From contig CANNEP010000006.1 of assembly GCA_947503655.1 (NCBI GenBank), positions 1 to 57,545 of the forward strand: a DNA stretch of 57,545 bases, written 5' to 3'. This stretch comes from an uncultured Microbacterium sp. GTDB taxonomy: Bacteria; Actinomycetota; Actinomycetes; Actinomycetales; Microbacteriaceae. This document shows, piece by piece, positions 33,666 to 44,184 of the stretch (position 1 is its first letter; each line of letters starts with the position of its first letter). A program made the position numbers and the translations under genes. The notes below the pieces were generated by a model. It was not told where the DNA came from, did no database searches, and saw only the letters and a program-made list of their open reading frames with translations.

Positions 33666-35330
33666 ATGAGTCCTGCAGATCTTTCCTCCGCCCTTCTCGC
33701 CGTCGTCGCCCCGATTGTGCGTCAGCGACCGGGCGGTGAAGACCTGCTGTTGACCCCGGATGACATCATTCTGGAGCGTCCGAAGAACCGCGACCACGGT
33801 GACTGGTCGACCAACATCGCCATGAAGCTCGCGAAGCGCGTCGGCATGAACCCGCGCGAACTCGCGCAGGGCATTGCCGATGAGGCTGCGAAGATCGATG
33901 GCATCGCCTTGGTCGAGATCGCCGGCCCCGGCTTCATTAACCTGCGCCTTGACGCCGCAACTGCCGGTCAGCTGGCACACACGATCGTGACCGCTGGTGC
34001 GGCATTCGGAACCAATGATTCTTGCGTTGGCGAGAACATCAACCTCGAGTTCGTGTCGGCAAACCCGACCGGCCCGATTCACCTCGGCGGTACCCGTTGG
34101 GCCGCCGTCGGTGACTCGCTCGCACGCCTTTTGCAGGCGAGCGGTGCACAGGTCACGCGGGAGTACTACTTCAACGACCACGGCGCCCAGATCGACCGCT
34201 TCGCTCGCTCGCTCGTTGCTAGCTACCTGGGTGAGCCGACGCCGGAAGACGGCTACGGCGGAGAGTACATTTCCGACATCAAGGACCGCGTTGTCGCGGC
34301 TTACGACGGCGACCTTTCGGCGCTGAGCCCCGAGGCACTGCAAGAGGCGTTCCGTCACGAGGGCGTCGAGCTCATGTTCGCCGACATTAAGACGTCACTG
34401 CACGAGTTCGGTGTCGACTTTGACGTGTACTTCCACGAGAACGAACTGCACGAGACCGGTGCTGTTGAGCGCGCAATCCAGCGCCTGAAGGACGCCGGTC
34501 ACATGTTCGAGCAGGACGGCGCCCTGTGGCTGCGTTCGACCGACTTCGGTGACGACAAGGACCGCGTCGTCATCAAGAGCGACGGCAACCCCGCGTACAT
34601 TTCGGGTGACATCGCCTACTACCTGAACAAGCGCGAGCGCGGCTTCAACCGTTGCATCATCATGCTCGGCGCCGACCACCACGGCTACGTACAGCGCCTC
34701 ATGGCGATGACCGCAGCCTTCGGCGACGAGCCGTACGTCAACCACCAGATTCTCATCGGTCAGATGGTCAACCTGGTGCGCAACGGCGAAGCCGTTCGTA
34801 TGTCGAAGCGTGCCGGAACCGTTGTCACACTCGAAGACCTCGTGGAGATCGTCGGTGTTGACGCCGCCCGGTACGCCCTCGTGCGTTCGAGCACCGACTC
34901 GAACCTTGACATTGACCTTGACCAGCTGCAGAAGCGCACGAACGACAACCCGGTGTTCTACGTGCAGTATGCTCACGCCCGTACGCACAACGTTGCCCGC
35001 AACGCGGCAGACTCGGGCGTTGACCGCTCGGTCTTCGCACCCGAAACGCTGACGCACGAAACGGAAGCTGCGCTCCTCGGCGCGCTGCAGGAGTTCCCGC
35101 GCGTCGTGTCGTACGCCGCTGAGTCGCGCGAACCGCACCGTGTGGCTCGATACCTCGAAGAGGTCGCCGGCCTCTACCACCGCTGGTACGACAACTGCCG
35201 CGTCACGCCGCAGGGCAACGACCCGATCGAGCCGGTGCACCACACCCGACTGTGGCTCAACGATGCCGCCGGCCAGGTGTTGCGCAACGGCCTGACGCTC
35301 CTCGGTGTCAGCGCACCGGAGCGCATGTAA
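33666..35330 (+). CDS. argS: Arginyl-tRNA synthetase
   Basis: A 554-residue class I synthetase charging tRNA-Arg. The N-terminal Arg-tRNA synthetase domain (residues 1-90) is followed by the HIGH-type motif in [19 protein letters not shown] (~130-145), the KMSKS-type [16 protein letters not shown] (~378), and the DALR anticodon domain at the C-terminus ([10 protein letters not shown]). Length normal. A hairpin follows. tRNA-Arg(CCG) in this window is a substrate. Confidence 0.97.
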   Translation: MSPADLSSALLAVVAPIVRQRPGGEDLLLTPDDIILERPKNRDHGDWSTNIAMKLAKRVGMNPRELAQGIADEAAKIDGIALVEIAGPGFINLRLDAATAGQLAHTIVTAGAAFGTNDSCVGENINLEFVSANPTGPIHLGGTRWAAVGDSLARLLQASGAQVTREYYFNDHGAQIDRFARSLVASYLGEPTPEDGYGGEYISDIKDRVVAAYDGDLSALSPEALQEAFRHEGVELMFADIKTSLHEFGVDFDVYFHENELHETGAVERAIQRLKDAGHMFEQDGALWLRSTDFGDDKDRVVIKSDGNPAYISGDIAYYLNKRERGFNRCIIMLGADHHGYVQRLMAMTAAFGDEPYVNHQILIGQMVNLVRNGEAVRMSKRAGTVVTLEDLVEIVGVDAARYALVRSSTDSNLDIDLDQLQKRTNDNPVFYVQYAHARTHNVARNAADSGVDRSVFAPETLTHETEAALLGALQEFPRVVSYAAESREPHRVARYLEEVAGLYHRWYDNCRVTPQGNDPIEPVHHTRLWLNDAAGQVLRNGLTLLGVSAPERM

Positions 35331-35340
35331 CATCTCCGCA

Positions 35341-35370
35341 CGAAGGGCCAGACACGCGTCTGGTCCTTCG
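35341..35370 (+). terminator. Terminator-like hairpin after argS
   Basis: A 13-bp stem (CGAAGGGCCAGAC with GTCTGGTCCTTCG, one G-U pair) and a 4-nt loop lie 10 bp after the argS stop. No T-run follows, so it may work with Rho. Confidence 0.75.
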
Positions 35371-35416
35371 TCGTCTCCGCTCGATTCCGCTGGGTGAGTC
35401 AATGCGTGTCATCCGA

Positions 35417-35446
35417 TTCAAGCCAGTGGGTCATCTGTCCTAGACT
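35417..35446 (+). promoter_or_regulatory. Promoter of the lysA-hom-thrB operon
   Basis: TTCAAG (35417-35422), an 18-bp spacer and TAGACT (35441-35446) form a recognisable promoter, giving a leader of about 52 nt before the GTG at 35506. No lysine riboswitch or leader peptide rich in Lys/Thr was seen. Confidence 0.5.
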
Positions 35447-35505
35447 TACCTCACCCGCGCGCGAGAGACCTCCGCGCTGGGTACTCCTCCCACGATTGGT
35501 AGCCC

Positions 35506-36921
35506 GTGTCATCCGCTATGCCCGCAGCCTTTGCCCCTGACTGGCTCGTTGAGCCCGCCGACGTCAATGAGCTGGCAAGCAAGGTGTGGCCGCGTCGCAC
35601 GACGCGCGCCGAATCGGGTGAGATCACGATCGGCGGCACGACCGCGAGTGCGCTGGTTGCCCAGTACGGAACCCCGGTGCTGGTGCTCGACGAGCAGGAG
35701 ATTCGCGACCGCGCGGCTGAGACCGTCGCCGCGTTCACCGAAGCTGTGGCGGCACACAACGCCGCTGTCACCGTCTACTACGCGGGCAAGGCGTTTCTCT
35801 CGACGCACATCGCCCGCTGGGTAACCGAAGCCGGACTCAACGTTGATGTTTGCTCCGGCGGTGAACTCGCCGTCGCGCTCGCGGCAGGAGTTGACCCCGC
35901 ACGAATCGGCTTCCACGGCAATAACAAGTCAGACGCCGAGATCGATCGCGCCGTGGCGGTGGGCATCGGAACCATTGTCATCGACTCGTTTGAAGAGGTT
36001 GATCGCGTCGCGGCGGCTGCGGCACAAGCAGGCACCCGCCAGCGCGTCCTCGTGCGCGTCAATAGCGGTGTGCACGCTGAGACCCACGACTTCCTTGCCA
36101 CCGCGCACGAAGACCAGAAGTTTGGCATCACGTTGCGCGACGCCCCCCGCGTTGTCGCCGCCATCCGCGCCCACGCATCGCTGGAGTTTCGCGGCTTGCA
36201 CTGCCACATTGGTTCGCAAATCTTTGGCTCCAGCGGCTTCCGTGAATCCGCGCGCCGCATGGTTGCCGCGCACGCTGAGCTACTGGCCGGGGGAGAGGCT
36301 CCACAGCTGAACCTGGGTGGTGGCTTCGGTATCGCCTACACCTCGATCGACGACCCGGCGCCGATTGCCGACCTCGCGCGCGAAATCGTTGATGCGGTCG
36401 CCGAAGAGTGCGTTGCTCGCGGCATCGCGATCCCGCACCTGTCGTTTGAACCCGGCCGTTCCATCGTCGGCACCGCCGGTGTCACGCTGTACAGCGTCGG
36501 AACCACAAAAGAAGTCACCGTTGATACGCCTGAGGGTGAGCGCATGCGCCGTTACATCAGCGTCGACGGCGGTATGAGCGACAACGCGCGCACTGCCCTC
36601 TATGGCGCGCAGTACTCGGCGCGCCTCGCGAACCGCACCTCTGGTTCCGCCGCACAGCTGAGCCGTGTCGTTGGTATGCACTGCGAGTCTGGCGACATCG
36701 TTGTCGACAACGAATACTTGCCCGCCGACGCTACGCGTGGCGACCTGATCGCCGTACCCGCAACCGGAGCTTACTGCGCGTCGCTCGCGAGCAACTACAA
36801 CCACGTTCCCCGCCCACCCGTCATCGCTGTGCGCGATGGCGAAGCCCGAATCCTGGTGCGCGGCGAAACGATTGACGATCTGCTGGCGCGTGACGCTGGC
36901 GCAGATGAAGGAGAAGCATGA
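35506..36921 (+). CDS. lysA: Diaminopimelate decarboxylase
   Basis: A 471-residue PLP enzyme that makes lysine from meso-diaminopimelate. The PLP lysine is in VYYAGKAFLS (~88), with GGELAVALAAG, LHCHIGSQIF, the GGGFGIAYT phosphate loop, EPGRSIVGTAG and the dimer-partner CESGD motif in MHCESGDIV. GTG start; an ATG four codons later is possible. First gene of an operon with hom (ATGA overlap) and thrB, as usual in Actinobacteria. Confidence 0.96.
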   Translation: MSSAMPAAFAPDWLVEPADVNELASKVWPRRTTRAESGEITIGGTTASALVAQYGTPVLVLDEQEIRDRAAETVAAFTEAVAAHNAAVTVYYAGKAFLSTHIARWVTEAGLNVDVCSGGELAVALAAGVDPARIGFHGNNKSDAEIDRAVAVGIGTIVIDSFEEVDRVAAAAAQAGTRQRVLVRVNSGVHAETHDFLATAHEDQKFGITLRDAPRVVAAIRAHASLEFRGLHCHIGSQIFGSSGFRESARRMVAAHAELLAGGEAPQLNLGGGFGIAYTSIDDPAPIADLAREIVDAVAEECVARGIAIPHLSFEPGRSIVGTAGVTLYSVGTTKEVTVDTPEGERMRRYISVDGGMSDNARTALYGAQYSARLANRTSGSAAQLSRVVGMHCESGDIVVDNEYLPADATRGDLIAVPATGAYCASLASNYNHVPRPPVIAVRDGEARILVRGETIDDLLARDAGADEGEA

Positions 36922-38225
36922 TCGACTACCGACGATTGCGTGTTGCCCTGCTCGGTGCTGGAGCCGTAGGGTCACAGGTCGCCGGACTCCTGCTCAAGCA
37001 CCGCGCTGAGCTGGCAGACCGTGCCGGAGCCGACCTCGAACTGGTGGGTATTGCCGTTCGCGACACCACCGCGCCGCGTGACGTGGAGCTTCCGCAGGAG
37101 CTGTTCACGACCGATGCGGAGTCGCTGATTCTTGGTGCCGACATTGTCATTGAGCTGATGGGCGGCATTGAGCCGGCCCGCTCCAACATTTTGCAGGCGA
37201 TCAATTCGGGTGCCGACATCGTCACCGCCAACAAGGCGCTGCTTGCCACCCACGGCCCCGAGATCTTCGATGCTGCCGACCAGGTGGGCGCTTCGGTGTA
37301 CTACGAGGCCGCCGCTGCCGGTGCGATTCCGATCATTCGCCCGCTCCGTGACTCGCTCGCCGGTGACCGCGTCAACCGCATCATGGGCATCGTCAACGGA
37401 ACCACGAACTACATCCTGGACCGCATGGACACCGAGGGTGTTGACTTTGGTGACGTGCTGAAGCAGGCGCAAGACCTCGGGTACGCCGAGGCCGACCCGA
37501 CCGCCGACATTGAGGCGTACGACGCCGCACAGAAGGCCGCGATTCTTGCGAGCCTCGCCTTCCACACCACGGTGCCGCTCGAAGCGGTGCACCGCGAAGG
37601 CATCACGTCAATCGATGCCGCCATGATCGAGTTGGCTCGCAAGGCCGACATGGTCATCAAGCTCCTCGCCGTGTGTGAGCGCCTGACCGGCACCGACGAC
37701 GAGGGCGAATCGATTTCGGTGCGCGTGTACCCGGCGCTTATTCACCGCTCGCACCCGCTTGCGAGTGTGCACGGCGCGAACAACGCTGTCTTCGTTGAGG
37801 CTGAGGCCGCGGGCTCGCTCATGTTCTACGGCGCTGGCGCCGGTGGTGTGCAGACCGCATCTGCCGTGCTGGGTGACGTCGTTTCGGCCGCTCGCCGCCA
37901 CGTCGCCGGTGGCGTCGGCGTCGGCGAGTCGACCCGCGCCAACCTGCCCATTGTTCCGATCGGGCGCGTCACCACGCGTTACCACATCACCCTCGAGGTG
38001 ACGGATGAGGCTGGCGTGTTGGCAACGGTCGCGAGCATCCTGAGCGAAGGCGGTGTATCGGTTGCCACCGTCGAGCAGACGGTGGAACCGGGTGACGGAA
38101 CCGCGCGACTCGTGATCGGAACACACACGGCGCAAGAGTCAGATTTGAGCAGCACGGTTGAAGCGCTCGCTGCCAGCGCCGTTGTTCGCCGCGTGGTTTC
38201 GGTGCTGCGCGTTGAAGGAGACTGA
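36918..38225 (+). CDS. hom: Homoserine dehydrogenase
   Basis: A 435-residue enzyme reducing aspartate semialdehyde to homoserine, the branch point for threonine and methionine. NAD-binding ALLGAGAVGSQVAGLLL is at the N-terminus; VTANKALLATHG, the signature GIVNGTTNYILDRM (~155-168) and the catalytic region FGDVLKQAQDLGYAEADPTADIEA segments follow; the last ~80 residues are an ACT domain (HITLEVTDEAGVLATVASIL), implying feedback control by threonine. Overlaps lysA by ATGA and lies 1 nt before thrB. Confidence 0.97.
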   Translation: MIDYRRLRVALLGAGAVGSQVAGLLLKHRAELADRAGADLELVGIAVRDTTAPRDVELPQELFTTDAESLILGADIVIELMGGIEPARSNILQAINSGADIVTANKALLATHGPEIFDAADQVGASVYYEAAAAGAIPIIRPLRDSLAGDRVNRIMGIVNGTTNYILDRMDTEGVDFGDVLKQAQDLGYAEADPTADIEAYDAAQKAAILASLAFHTTVPLEAVHREGITSIDAAMIELARKADMVIKLLAVCERLTGTDDEGESISVRVYPALIHRSHPLASVHGANNAVFVEAEAAGSLMFYGAGAGGVQTASAVLGDVVSAARRHVAGGVGVGESTRANLPIVPIGRVTTRYHITLEVTDEAGVLATVASILSEGGVSVATVEQTVEPGDGTARLVIGTHTAQESDLSSTVEALAASAVVRRVVSVLRVEGD

Positions 38226-38226
38226 C

Positions 38227-39162
38227 GTGATCGGACGCACCGTTGCTGTGCGGGTTCCTGCGACGAGCGCCAACCTTGGCCCGGGCTTTGACACCCTCGG
38301 CCTCGCGCTGAGCGTCTACGACGAACTCACCGTTGAAGAAGCGCCTGCTGGCGTTCTCGAGATCAACGTGACCGGTGCCGGTGCTGCAGATGTGCCGCGC
38401 GACGCGTCGCACCTCGTGGTGCGAGCCATTGCCTACACTTACGAGTCGGTCGGCCGCACGATGCCGGGCCTGAAGCTCACGGCACACAACGTGATTCCGC
38501 ACGGTCGCGGTATGGGGTCATCCGGCGCAGCCGTTGTCGCTGGCATTTTGGCAGCGAAGGGTCTGCTCGAAGGCGACATCGCGTTCAGCGATGAAGACCT
38601 CCTGCGCATCGCCACGGAGATGGAGGGGCACCCCGACAACGTCGCACCGGCGCTGTTCGGTGGCCTCACGATTGCGTGGACGACGCCCGACGGCCCGATG
38701 CACAAGAAGCTTCTCGTGCACCGTGGCGTTTCGCCCCTCGTGTTCGTGCCCGACTACACGATGTCGACGAAGCTCGCCCGTAGCCTGCAGCCAGACTCGG
38801 TGCCGCGTGAAGACGCCGTCTTCAACGTTTCCCGCTCCGCACTCTTGATCGCTGCGCTCACGCAGTCGCCCGAGCTATTGCTCGCTGCGACCGAAGACAA
38901 GCTCCACCAGGATTACCGAGCGCAGGCAATGTTGCCGACGATCGGTCTCGTGCAGGCACTGCGTGCTGAAGGGTATGCGGCTGTGGTGTCGGGTGCTGGC
39001 CCCTCGGTGCTGGTTTTGGCAGACGGCCCCGGTAAACGTCAGGCCGCAGCCGAAATCGCGGTTGACGTTTCTGGCGCGACATGGGAGCCCCTCATGCTCG
39101 CCGTCGATTTTAAAGGTGGTACAGTGAGGGATGTAACGGGGGATTCCGCGCTCACTGCGTGA
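38227..39162 (+). CDS. thrB: Homoserine kinase
   Basis: A 311-residue GHMP kinase phosphorylating homoserine for threonine synthesis. The N-terminal VPATSANLGPGFDTLGLAL, the ATP loop IPHGRGMGSSGAAVV (~90-105) and the C-terminal AAVVSGAGPSVLVLAD glycine loop are all present. The GTG at 38227 starts 1 nt after the hom stop; the longer open frame from 38158 lies inside hom. Threonine synthase (thrC) is not in the window. Confidence 0.97.
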   Translation: MIGRTVAVRVPATSANLGPGFDTLGLALSVYDELTVEEAPAGVLEINVTGAGAADVPRDASHLVVRAIAYTYESVGRTMPGLKLTAHNVIPHGRGMGSSGAAVVAGILAAKGLLEGDIAFSDEDLLRIATEMEGHPDNVAPALFGGLTIAWTTPDGPMHKKLLVHRGVSPLVFVPDYTMSTKLARSLQPDSVPREDAVFNVSRSALLIAALTQSPELLLAATEDKLHQDYRAQAMLPTIGLVQALRAEGYAAVVSGAGPSVLVLADGPGKRQAAAEIAVDVSGATWEPLMLAVDFKGGTVRDVTGDSALTA

Positions 39163-39276
39163 TCTGACCCCCATCGCAATCTGCGAACCTCTGCACTACC
39201 CCTGGAACACCAGACTTCGTCGTGTGTCGAGAAGGCTGTAGGCAGATGAAAGCTAATCCCAATTAGAGGAGAACTC
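39163..39276 (+). other. thrB-rho spacer (114 bp)
   Basis: This presumably holds the rho promoter and leader. AGAGGAG (39265-39271) is the rho ribosome site. I could not place a convincing -10/-35 pair or an autoregulatory hairpin. Confidence 0.4.
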
Positions 39277-41334
39277 GTGGAGTCAAACTCCGAGATCGAA
39301 ACCACACCTGCGCCCGAGCAGGTAGCAGCAGACGCTGCGCCCGTGAAGAAGCGTGCACCGCGGCGTGCAACGACGGCCATGGTGAAGACGGCAGAAGCTA
39401 CGGCCGAGGCGCCTGCGGCCGACGTTGCTGCGGCTCCCGCGGTTGACGCACCCGCAGTTGACGCTCCGGCTGCAGACGCTGAGGCTCCGACCAAGGCCCC
39501 GCGTAAGCGCCCCGTGCGCAAGACCGCGGCGAAGCCGGCGGCAGACGCTGAGGCTCAGACAGGCGATGCTCCGGCTGGCGACGCTCCAGCCGAGTCCACT
39601 GAGGCGCCCGCCGCTCCGGCAAAGCGCACCACGAAGGCTGCAGCGGCTGCTGCCGCTGCAGAAGCCGCTGACGCTCCCTTCGCCGAAGCCGCAACCGATG
39701 GTTCCGCTTCTGACGAGGCAGCCCCGGTGAAGAAGCCGAGCCGCTCGCGCAAGAAGCCGGTTGCCGCTGACGCAGCCGAGGCTCCCGCCGAGAAGGCAGC
39801 CGACGCCGCAGACGCACCGGCCGCAGCACCCGCTGAGGCTTCATCCGACGCATCGGAGACGCCCGCCGCCGACGGCGAGCAGGCATCGACCGAGGGTGGC
39901 GAATCCGAAGGCGGCCGTAGCCGCAGCCGGAGCCGCAACCGCAACCGCAACCGCAACGAGCGTGACGGCGGCAACAATGGTTCCGGAACCAGCAACAACG
40001 GTGGCCAGAACAACGGTCAGAACAACGGTGGTTCGAACAACGACCGCAACAACAGCAACAACAACCAGGACGACGAGGGCGGCTCGAACCGCAACCGTCA
40101 GCGCAACAAGCGCCGTTCGAACACGCAGAACGACGAGTTTGAGCCGGAGATCGGCGAAGACGACGTTCTGATTCCGATCGCCGGTGTGCTGGATGTTCTC
40201 GACAACTACGCGTTCGTGCGCACATCGGGCTACCTGCCCGGTACGAGCGACGTTTACGTTTCGCTCGGCCAGGTCAAGAAGTACAACCTGCGCAAGGGTG
40301 ACGCCATCGTCGGTGCGATCAAGCAGCCGCGCGAAGGTGAGCAGTCGGGCCGTCAGAAGTACAACGCTCTCGTCAAGGTTGACTCGATCAACGGCCTGTC
40401 GGTGGAAGACGCCGCGAACCGTGTTGAGTTCGGCAAGCTGACGCCGCTGTACCCGCAGGAGCGCCTGCGCCTGGAGACGGGTGCCGAGAAGCTCACGCAG
40501 CGCATCATCGACCTGGTGGCTCCGATTGGTAAGGGCCAGCGTGGCCTGATCGTGGCACCGCCGAAGGCCGGTAAGACGATCGTGCTGCAGCAGATCGCCA
40601 ACGCGATCGCTACGAACAACCCTGAGGTTCACCTCATGGTGGTGCTCGTTGACGAGCGCCCTGAAGAGGTCACCGACATGCAGCGCACGGTCAAGGGTGA
40701 AGTTATTGCTTCGACCTTCGACCGTCCGGCTGAAGACCACACGACGGTTGCGGAGCTCGCCATTGAGCGCGCCAAGCGCCTCGTTGAGCTGGGTCGCGAC
40801 GTCGTCGTGCTGCTCGACTCGATCACGCGCCTCGGCCGTGCCTACAACCTGGCTGCTCCCACCTCGGGTCGTGTGCTCTCCGGTGGCGTTGACGCCTCGG
40901 CCCTGTACCCGCCGAAGCGCTTCTTCGGTGCGGCTCGCAACATCGAAAACGGTGGCTCGCTGACGATCCTCGCGACCGCTCTCGTTGAGACCGGTTCCAA
41001 GATGGACGAGGTCATCTTCGAAGAGTTCAAGGGCACCGGTAACTCCGAGCTGCGCCTGAGCCGTCAGCTCGCTGACAAGCGCATCTTCCCGGCCGTTGAC
41101 GTCAACGCATCGTCGACGCGTCGCGAAGAAATGCTGCTGTCGCCTGACGAGGTCAAGATCACGTGGAAGCTGCGTCGTGCCCTCGCGGGCCTTGACACCC
41201 AGCAGGCCCTCGAGGTCGTGCTCGGCAAGCTCAGCGACACCCAGTCGAACGTTGAGTTCTTGGTGCAGATGCAGAAGTCGATGCCGGCTGTTGCTGGCGG
41301 CGCATCGCACGCTCACGAGAACAACATTCGCTAA
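39277..41334 (+). CDS. rho: Transcription termination factor Rho with long disordered N-terminal insertion
   Basis: A 685-residue hexameric RNA helicase/ATPase. Residues ~1-285 are low complexity: Ala/Pro/Asp/Lys-rich, then Arg-Asn repeats ([18 protein letters not shown]) and an Asn/Gly/Gln block, ending [13 protein letters not shown]. The conserved part begins with the cold-shock-like RNA-binding domain ([20 protein letters not shown]), then [22 protein letters not shown] (Walker A), [28 protein letters not shown] and the C-terminal RKIFP-type segment. The canonical N-terminal helix bundle (BTAD-type rho_N) is not obvious and seems replaced by the insertion. GTG start. Its stop overlaps the prfA start (TAATG). 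Confidence 0.97.
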   Translation: MESNSEIETTPAPEQVAADAAPVKKRAPRRATTAMVKTAEATAEAPAADVAAAPAVDAPAVDAPAADAEAPTKAPRKRPVRKTAAKPAADAEAQTGDAPAGDAPAESTEAPAAPAKRTTKAAAAAAAAEAADAPFAEAATDGSASDEAAPVKKPSRSRKKPVAADAAEAPAEKAADAADAPAAAPAEASSDASETPAADGEQASTEGGESEGGRSRSRSRNRNRNRNERDGGNNGSGTSNNGGQNNGQNNGGSNNDRNNSNNNQDDEGGSNRNRQRNKRRSNTQNDEFEPEIGEDDVLIPIAGVLDVLDNYAFVRTSGYLPGTSDVYVSLGQVKKYNLRKGDAIVGAIKQPREGEQSGRQKYNALVKVDSINGLSVEDAANRVEFGKLTPLYPQERLRLETGAEKLTQRIIDLVAPIGKGQRGLIVAPPKAGKTIVLQQIANAIATNNPEVHLMVVLVDERPEEVTDMQRTVKGEVIASTFDRPAEDHTTVAELAIERAKRLVELGRDVVVLLDSITRLGRAYNLAAPTSGRVLSGGVDASALYPPKRFFGAARNIENGGSLTILATALVETGSKMDEVIFEEFKGTGNSELRLSRQLADKRIFPAVDVNASSTRREEMLLSPDEVKITWKLRRALAGLDTQQALEVVLGKLSDTQSNVEFLVQMQKSMPAVAGGASHAHENNIR

Positions 41335-42413
41335 TGTTCGAGTCTGTTCAGGCCCTTCTCGACGAGCACAAGCTTGTCGAGAAGGAACTGTCTGACCCCG
41401 AAGTTCACGCCGACGCTGCCCGCGCCAAACGCGTCAACCGTCGCTACGCCGAGCTCAACAAGATCGTCCACGCGCACGGCGCATGGATCGCCGCTGGCGA
41501 CGATCTGGAGGCCGCTCGCGAACTGGCGAAGGAAGACGAAGCATTCGCGGAGGAGCTTCCGGCGCTGGAAGAGGGTCTGGCCCAGGCGCAGGAGAAGCTG
41601 CGCCGTCTGCTGATCCCGCGCGACCCGGATGACGCTCGTGACGTAATCATGGAGATCAAGGCCGGTGAGGGTGGCGCCGAAAGCGCTCTGTTCGCCGCCG
41701 ACCTCCTGCGCATGTACTCGCAATACGCGGCTCACCGCGGCTGGAAGACCGAGCTACTCGAGCACAACGAGAGCGACCTGGGCGGATACAAAGACGTTCA
41801 GATCGCTATCAAGGGCAACTCCACCGACCCGTCGCAGGGCGTGTGGGCGCACCTCAAGTACGAGGGCGGCGTGCACCGCGTGCAACGTGTTCCTGCCACC
41901 GAGTCGCAGGGCCGCATTCACACCTCGACCACCGGCGTGCTGGTGTTCCCCGAGGTTGATGAGCCCGAAGAGATTCACATCGACCAGAACGACCTGAAGA
42001 TCGACGTATACCGTTCGTCGGGCCCGGGTGGTCAGTCGGTGAACACGACAGACTCGGCTGTGCGCATCACCCACGTTCCCACCGGAATCGTGGTCTCGAT
42101 GCAGAACGAGAAGAGCCAGCTACAGAACCGTGAGGCCGGTATGCGCGTGCTGCGTGCACGCCTGCTCGCACGCCAGCAGGAAGAACTCGCGGCTGCGGCG
42201 TCTGACGCCCGCAAGTCGCAGATTCGTGGCATGGACCGCTCCGAGCGCATCCGCACGTACAACTTCCCGGAGAACCGCATCGCGGATCACCGCACCGGGT
42301 ACAAGGCGTACAACCTGGACCAGGTCATGGACGGTGCCATCGAGCCGATCATCGAGTCGTGCATTTCGGCCGATGAAGAGGAGCGCCTCGCCGCTATCGG
42401 CGACAACGACTGA
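41334..42413 (+). CDS. prfA: Peptide chain release factor 1
   Basis: A 359-residue release factor recognising UAA and UAG. The stop-codon motif PAT is in [14 protein letters not shown], the catalytic GGQ in [20 protein letters not shown] (~225-240) and the C-terminal [20 protein letters not shown] is standard. It is coupled to rho by TAATG and probably extends the rho operon. The methyltransferase for its GGQ glutamine, prmC, lies 3.4 kb downstream. Confidence 0.97.
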   Translation: MFESVQALLDEHKLVEKELSDPEVHADAARAKRVNRRYAELNKIVHAHGAWIAAGDDLEAARELAKEDEAFAEELPALEEGLAQAQEKLRRLLIPRDPDDARDVIMEIKAGEGGAESALFAADLLRMYSQYAAHRGWKTELLEHNESDLGGYKDVQIAIKGNSTDPSQGVWAHLKYEGGVHRVQRVPATESQGRIHTSTTGVLVFPEVDEPEEIHIDQNDLKIDVYRSSGPGGQSVNTTDSAVRITHVPTGIVVSMQNEKSQLQNREAGMRVLRARLLARQQEELAAAASDARKSQIRGMDRSERIRTYNFPENRIADHRTGYKAYNLDQVMDGAIEPIIESCISADEEERLAAIGDND

Positions 42414-42424
42414 TCGAGCGCACG

Positions 42425-42730
42425 ATGAGGTTTGAATACGTGTCGCGTGCGGTAGTGCGCGTGCCCGTCGTCTGCCTCACCGTGCTCGCTCTTTCTATCG
42501 TCGGGTACAGCCTGCGCTGGTACTCACTCGTTATCGTGATGATGGTGCTCGTCGCAATCGTGCTGGCGTTTCCGGCATGGTCAGGCGCCATCGTTTCGCG
42601 CATGTGGACGTGCCCGTCGTGCGGCAAACCGCTGCCGATCACGTTTCGGTTCGGCCTCGTGTTGCCCGCCGAAGTGACCTTCTGCCCGCGTTGTGAAGCT
42701 CCACTGCGCACGCCCCTCGAGGCGGCGTAA
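42425..42730 (+). CDS. Small membrane protein with C-terminal zinc ribbon
   Basis: A 101-residue protein: two hydrophobic helices (VPVVCLTVLALSIVGYSL and SLVIVMMVLVAIVLAFPAW), then a four-cysteine ribbon (WTCPSCGKPLPI ... VTFCPRCEAPL). It begins 11 nt after prfA on the same strand. The regular cysteine spacing and membrane segments argue that it is real, though I cannot name a family and the ribosome site is poor (GAGCGCACG). Confidence 0.65.
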   Translation: MRFEYVSRAVVRVPVVCLTVLALSIVGYSLRWYSLVIVMMVLVAIVLAFPAWSGAIVSRMWTCPSCGKPLPITFRFGLVLPAEVTFCPRCEAPLRTPLEAA

Positions 42731-42772
42731 CCCACCGCACGACGCTGTGCCGCGTGCCGCGGTTGCGCGCTC

Positions 42773-44155
42773 TTACTTCTCGTACCAGACTGGCGGGTGA
42801 GCCAGCGGACCGCGTGCCTGCTCAAGCACCTCAGCGAGGGCAAACAGCGCCTCTTCGCCACCCGGACGCCCGACGAGTTGCACCGACACGGGCTGGCCGC
42901 TCTGCGACATCGTGACCGGCACCGAAATGGCGGGCAGCCCGGCAACATTGACCCAGCTCGTGTACGGCGCATATTGCACCTGCTGCGTGAAGTTCTTCTC
43001 GGCGTCTTCGGCGTCAAACCAGCCGACCGGGCGCGGGGACTGCGCGATCACCGGCGTCAGTACGGCGTCGTAGCCGCTGAGGGCAGCAATCGATTGCTTT
43101 TCGAAGACGCGCGCCGCGGCATAGGCACCGAGCAGGTGTTCGCTCGACAGCGCACGACCCTCTTCGATGAGCCAGCGCGTAATCGGCTCGACGTTTGCAA
43201 GCTTGGTGCCGTGCACGGGAATCCGCGCGGCACTCGCACGCCACAGCGTGCGGAACAGGTCGGGGTATCCGGTGGGCTGCCAGTGCGCCTCGGAGACCTC
43301 GGTTGCGGCCGTCAGCACGTCAGCCGCCCACGCCACGGCCGCGGCTGCGTCGTCGTCGAGCACGATGTCGGTGTCGTCATCCCACGGTGAAACGGTAGTG
43401 ACGCCGACACGCAGGGTCGTCGGCAGCGCAACCTCGGGTGCGGACACCGCGTAGGGGAGCGGCGCGAGAGTGCGCATGACGCCGTACAGGAAGCGAATGT
43501 CGGCGACGGAGCGCGCGAGTGGGCCGGAAACGGCAAGGCCATCGGGGGAGTCCAGGCCGGAACCAATGGGCATGCGGCCGCGGGAGGGCTTGAGGCCCAC
43601 AATGCCAACGGTTGCGGCAGGAATGCGGATGGAGCCGCCGCCGTCAGACCCGGGAGCCCAGGGGAGGAGTCCGGCGGCGACCGCGGCTGCGGCACCACCG
43701 CTGGAACCACCGGCACCGGTCGAGAGATCCCACGGGTTGCGGGTCGGCGCGGAAACCGCCGACTCGGTGTACCCCGTCATGCCAAACTCGGGTGTCGCGG
43801 TCTTGCCGAGGCTGATGCCGCCGGTCGCGTCGAGCGCTGTGACGAGCGGATCGGAGGCTTCTGGCACGAACGAGCGGAACGCCGCTGACCCATAGCGGGT
43901 CGCGATGCCGGCGCGTGCCGAGAGGTCTTTGTCGCCAAATGGAACCGCCCACAGCGGCCCGCGCACAGCATCGGGAAGGACCGCGGCGAGGCGCTCGTGC
44001 GCGGCATCGGCGGTGACCTCAACAAAGGCACCCACGCGGTCGTTGTGTGCGGCAATACGTCGCAAATAGTGTTCCGTGACGATGCGCGGTGATACCGATC
44101 GCTGGTTCAGCTGACGGGCAAATCCGCGAGCGGAAATATCGTGAAGAACACTCAT
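42773..44155 (-). CDS. Amidase-signature family amidase
   Basis: A 460-residue amidase. The Ser-cisSer-Lys triad is seen in WAVPFGDKDLSA (Lys ~75), STGAGGSSGGAAAAVAAGLLP (first Ser) and GSDGGGSIRIPA (nucleophile Ser ~175). It is a stand-alone AS enzyme without GatB/GatC neighbours and with the sequence style of amidases rather than GatA, so a small-molecule or dipeptide amide is a more likely substrate. Convergent with the zinc-ribbon gene; 29 bp after cysE. Confidence 0.93.
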   Translation of the reverse strand: MSVLHDISARGFARQLNQRSVSPRIVTEHYLRRIAAHNDRVGAFVEVTADAAHERLAAVLPDAVRGPLWAVPFGDKDLSARAGIATRYGSAAFRSFVPEASDPLVTALDATGGISLGKTATPEFGMTGYTESAVSAPTRNPWDLSTGAGGSSGGAAAAVAAGLLPWAPGSDGGGSIRIPAATVGIVGLKPSRGRMPIGSGLDSPDGLAVSGPLARSVADIRFLYGVMRTLAPLPYAVSAPEVALPTTLRVGVTTVSPWDDDTDIVLDDDAAAAVAWAADVLTAATEVSEAHWQPTGYPDLFRTLWRASAARIPVHGTKLANVEPITRWLIEEGRALSSEHLLGAYAAARVFEKQSIAALSGYDAVLTPVIAQSPRPVGWFDAEDAEKNFTQQVQYAPYTSWVNVAGLPAISVPVTMSQSGQPVSVQLVGRPGGEEALFALAEVLEQARGPLAHPPVWYEK

Positions 44156-44184
44156 GACTCGAGCCTAGGGGTTTGCGACGGAGG

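Noticed and set aside
39841..41316. 491-codon minus-strand open frame opposite rho
   Set aside because: Antisense shadow caused by GC-rich codon bias; rho on plus is unmistakable.
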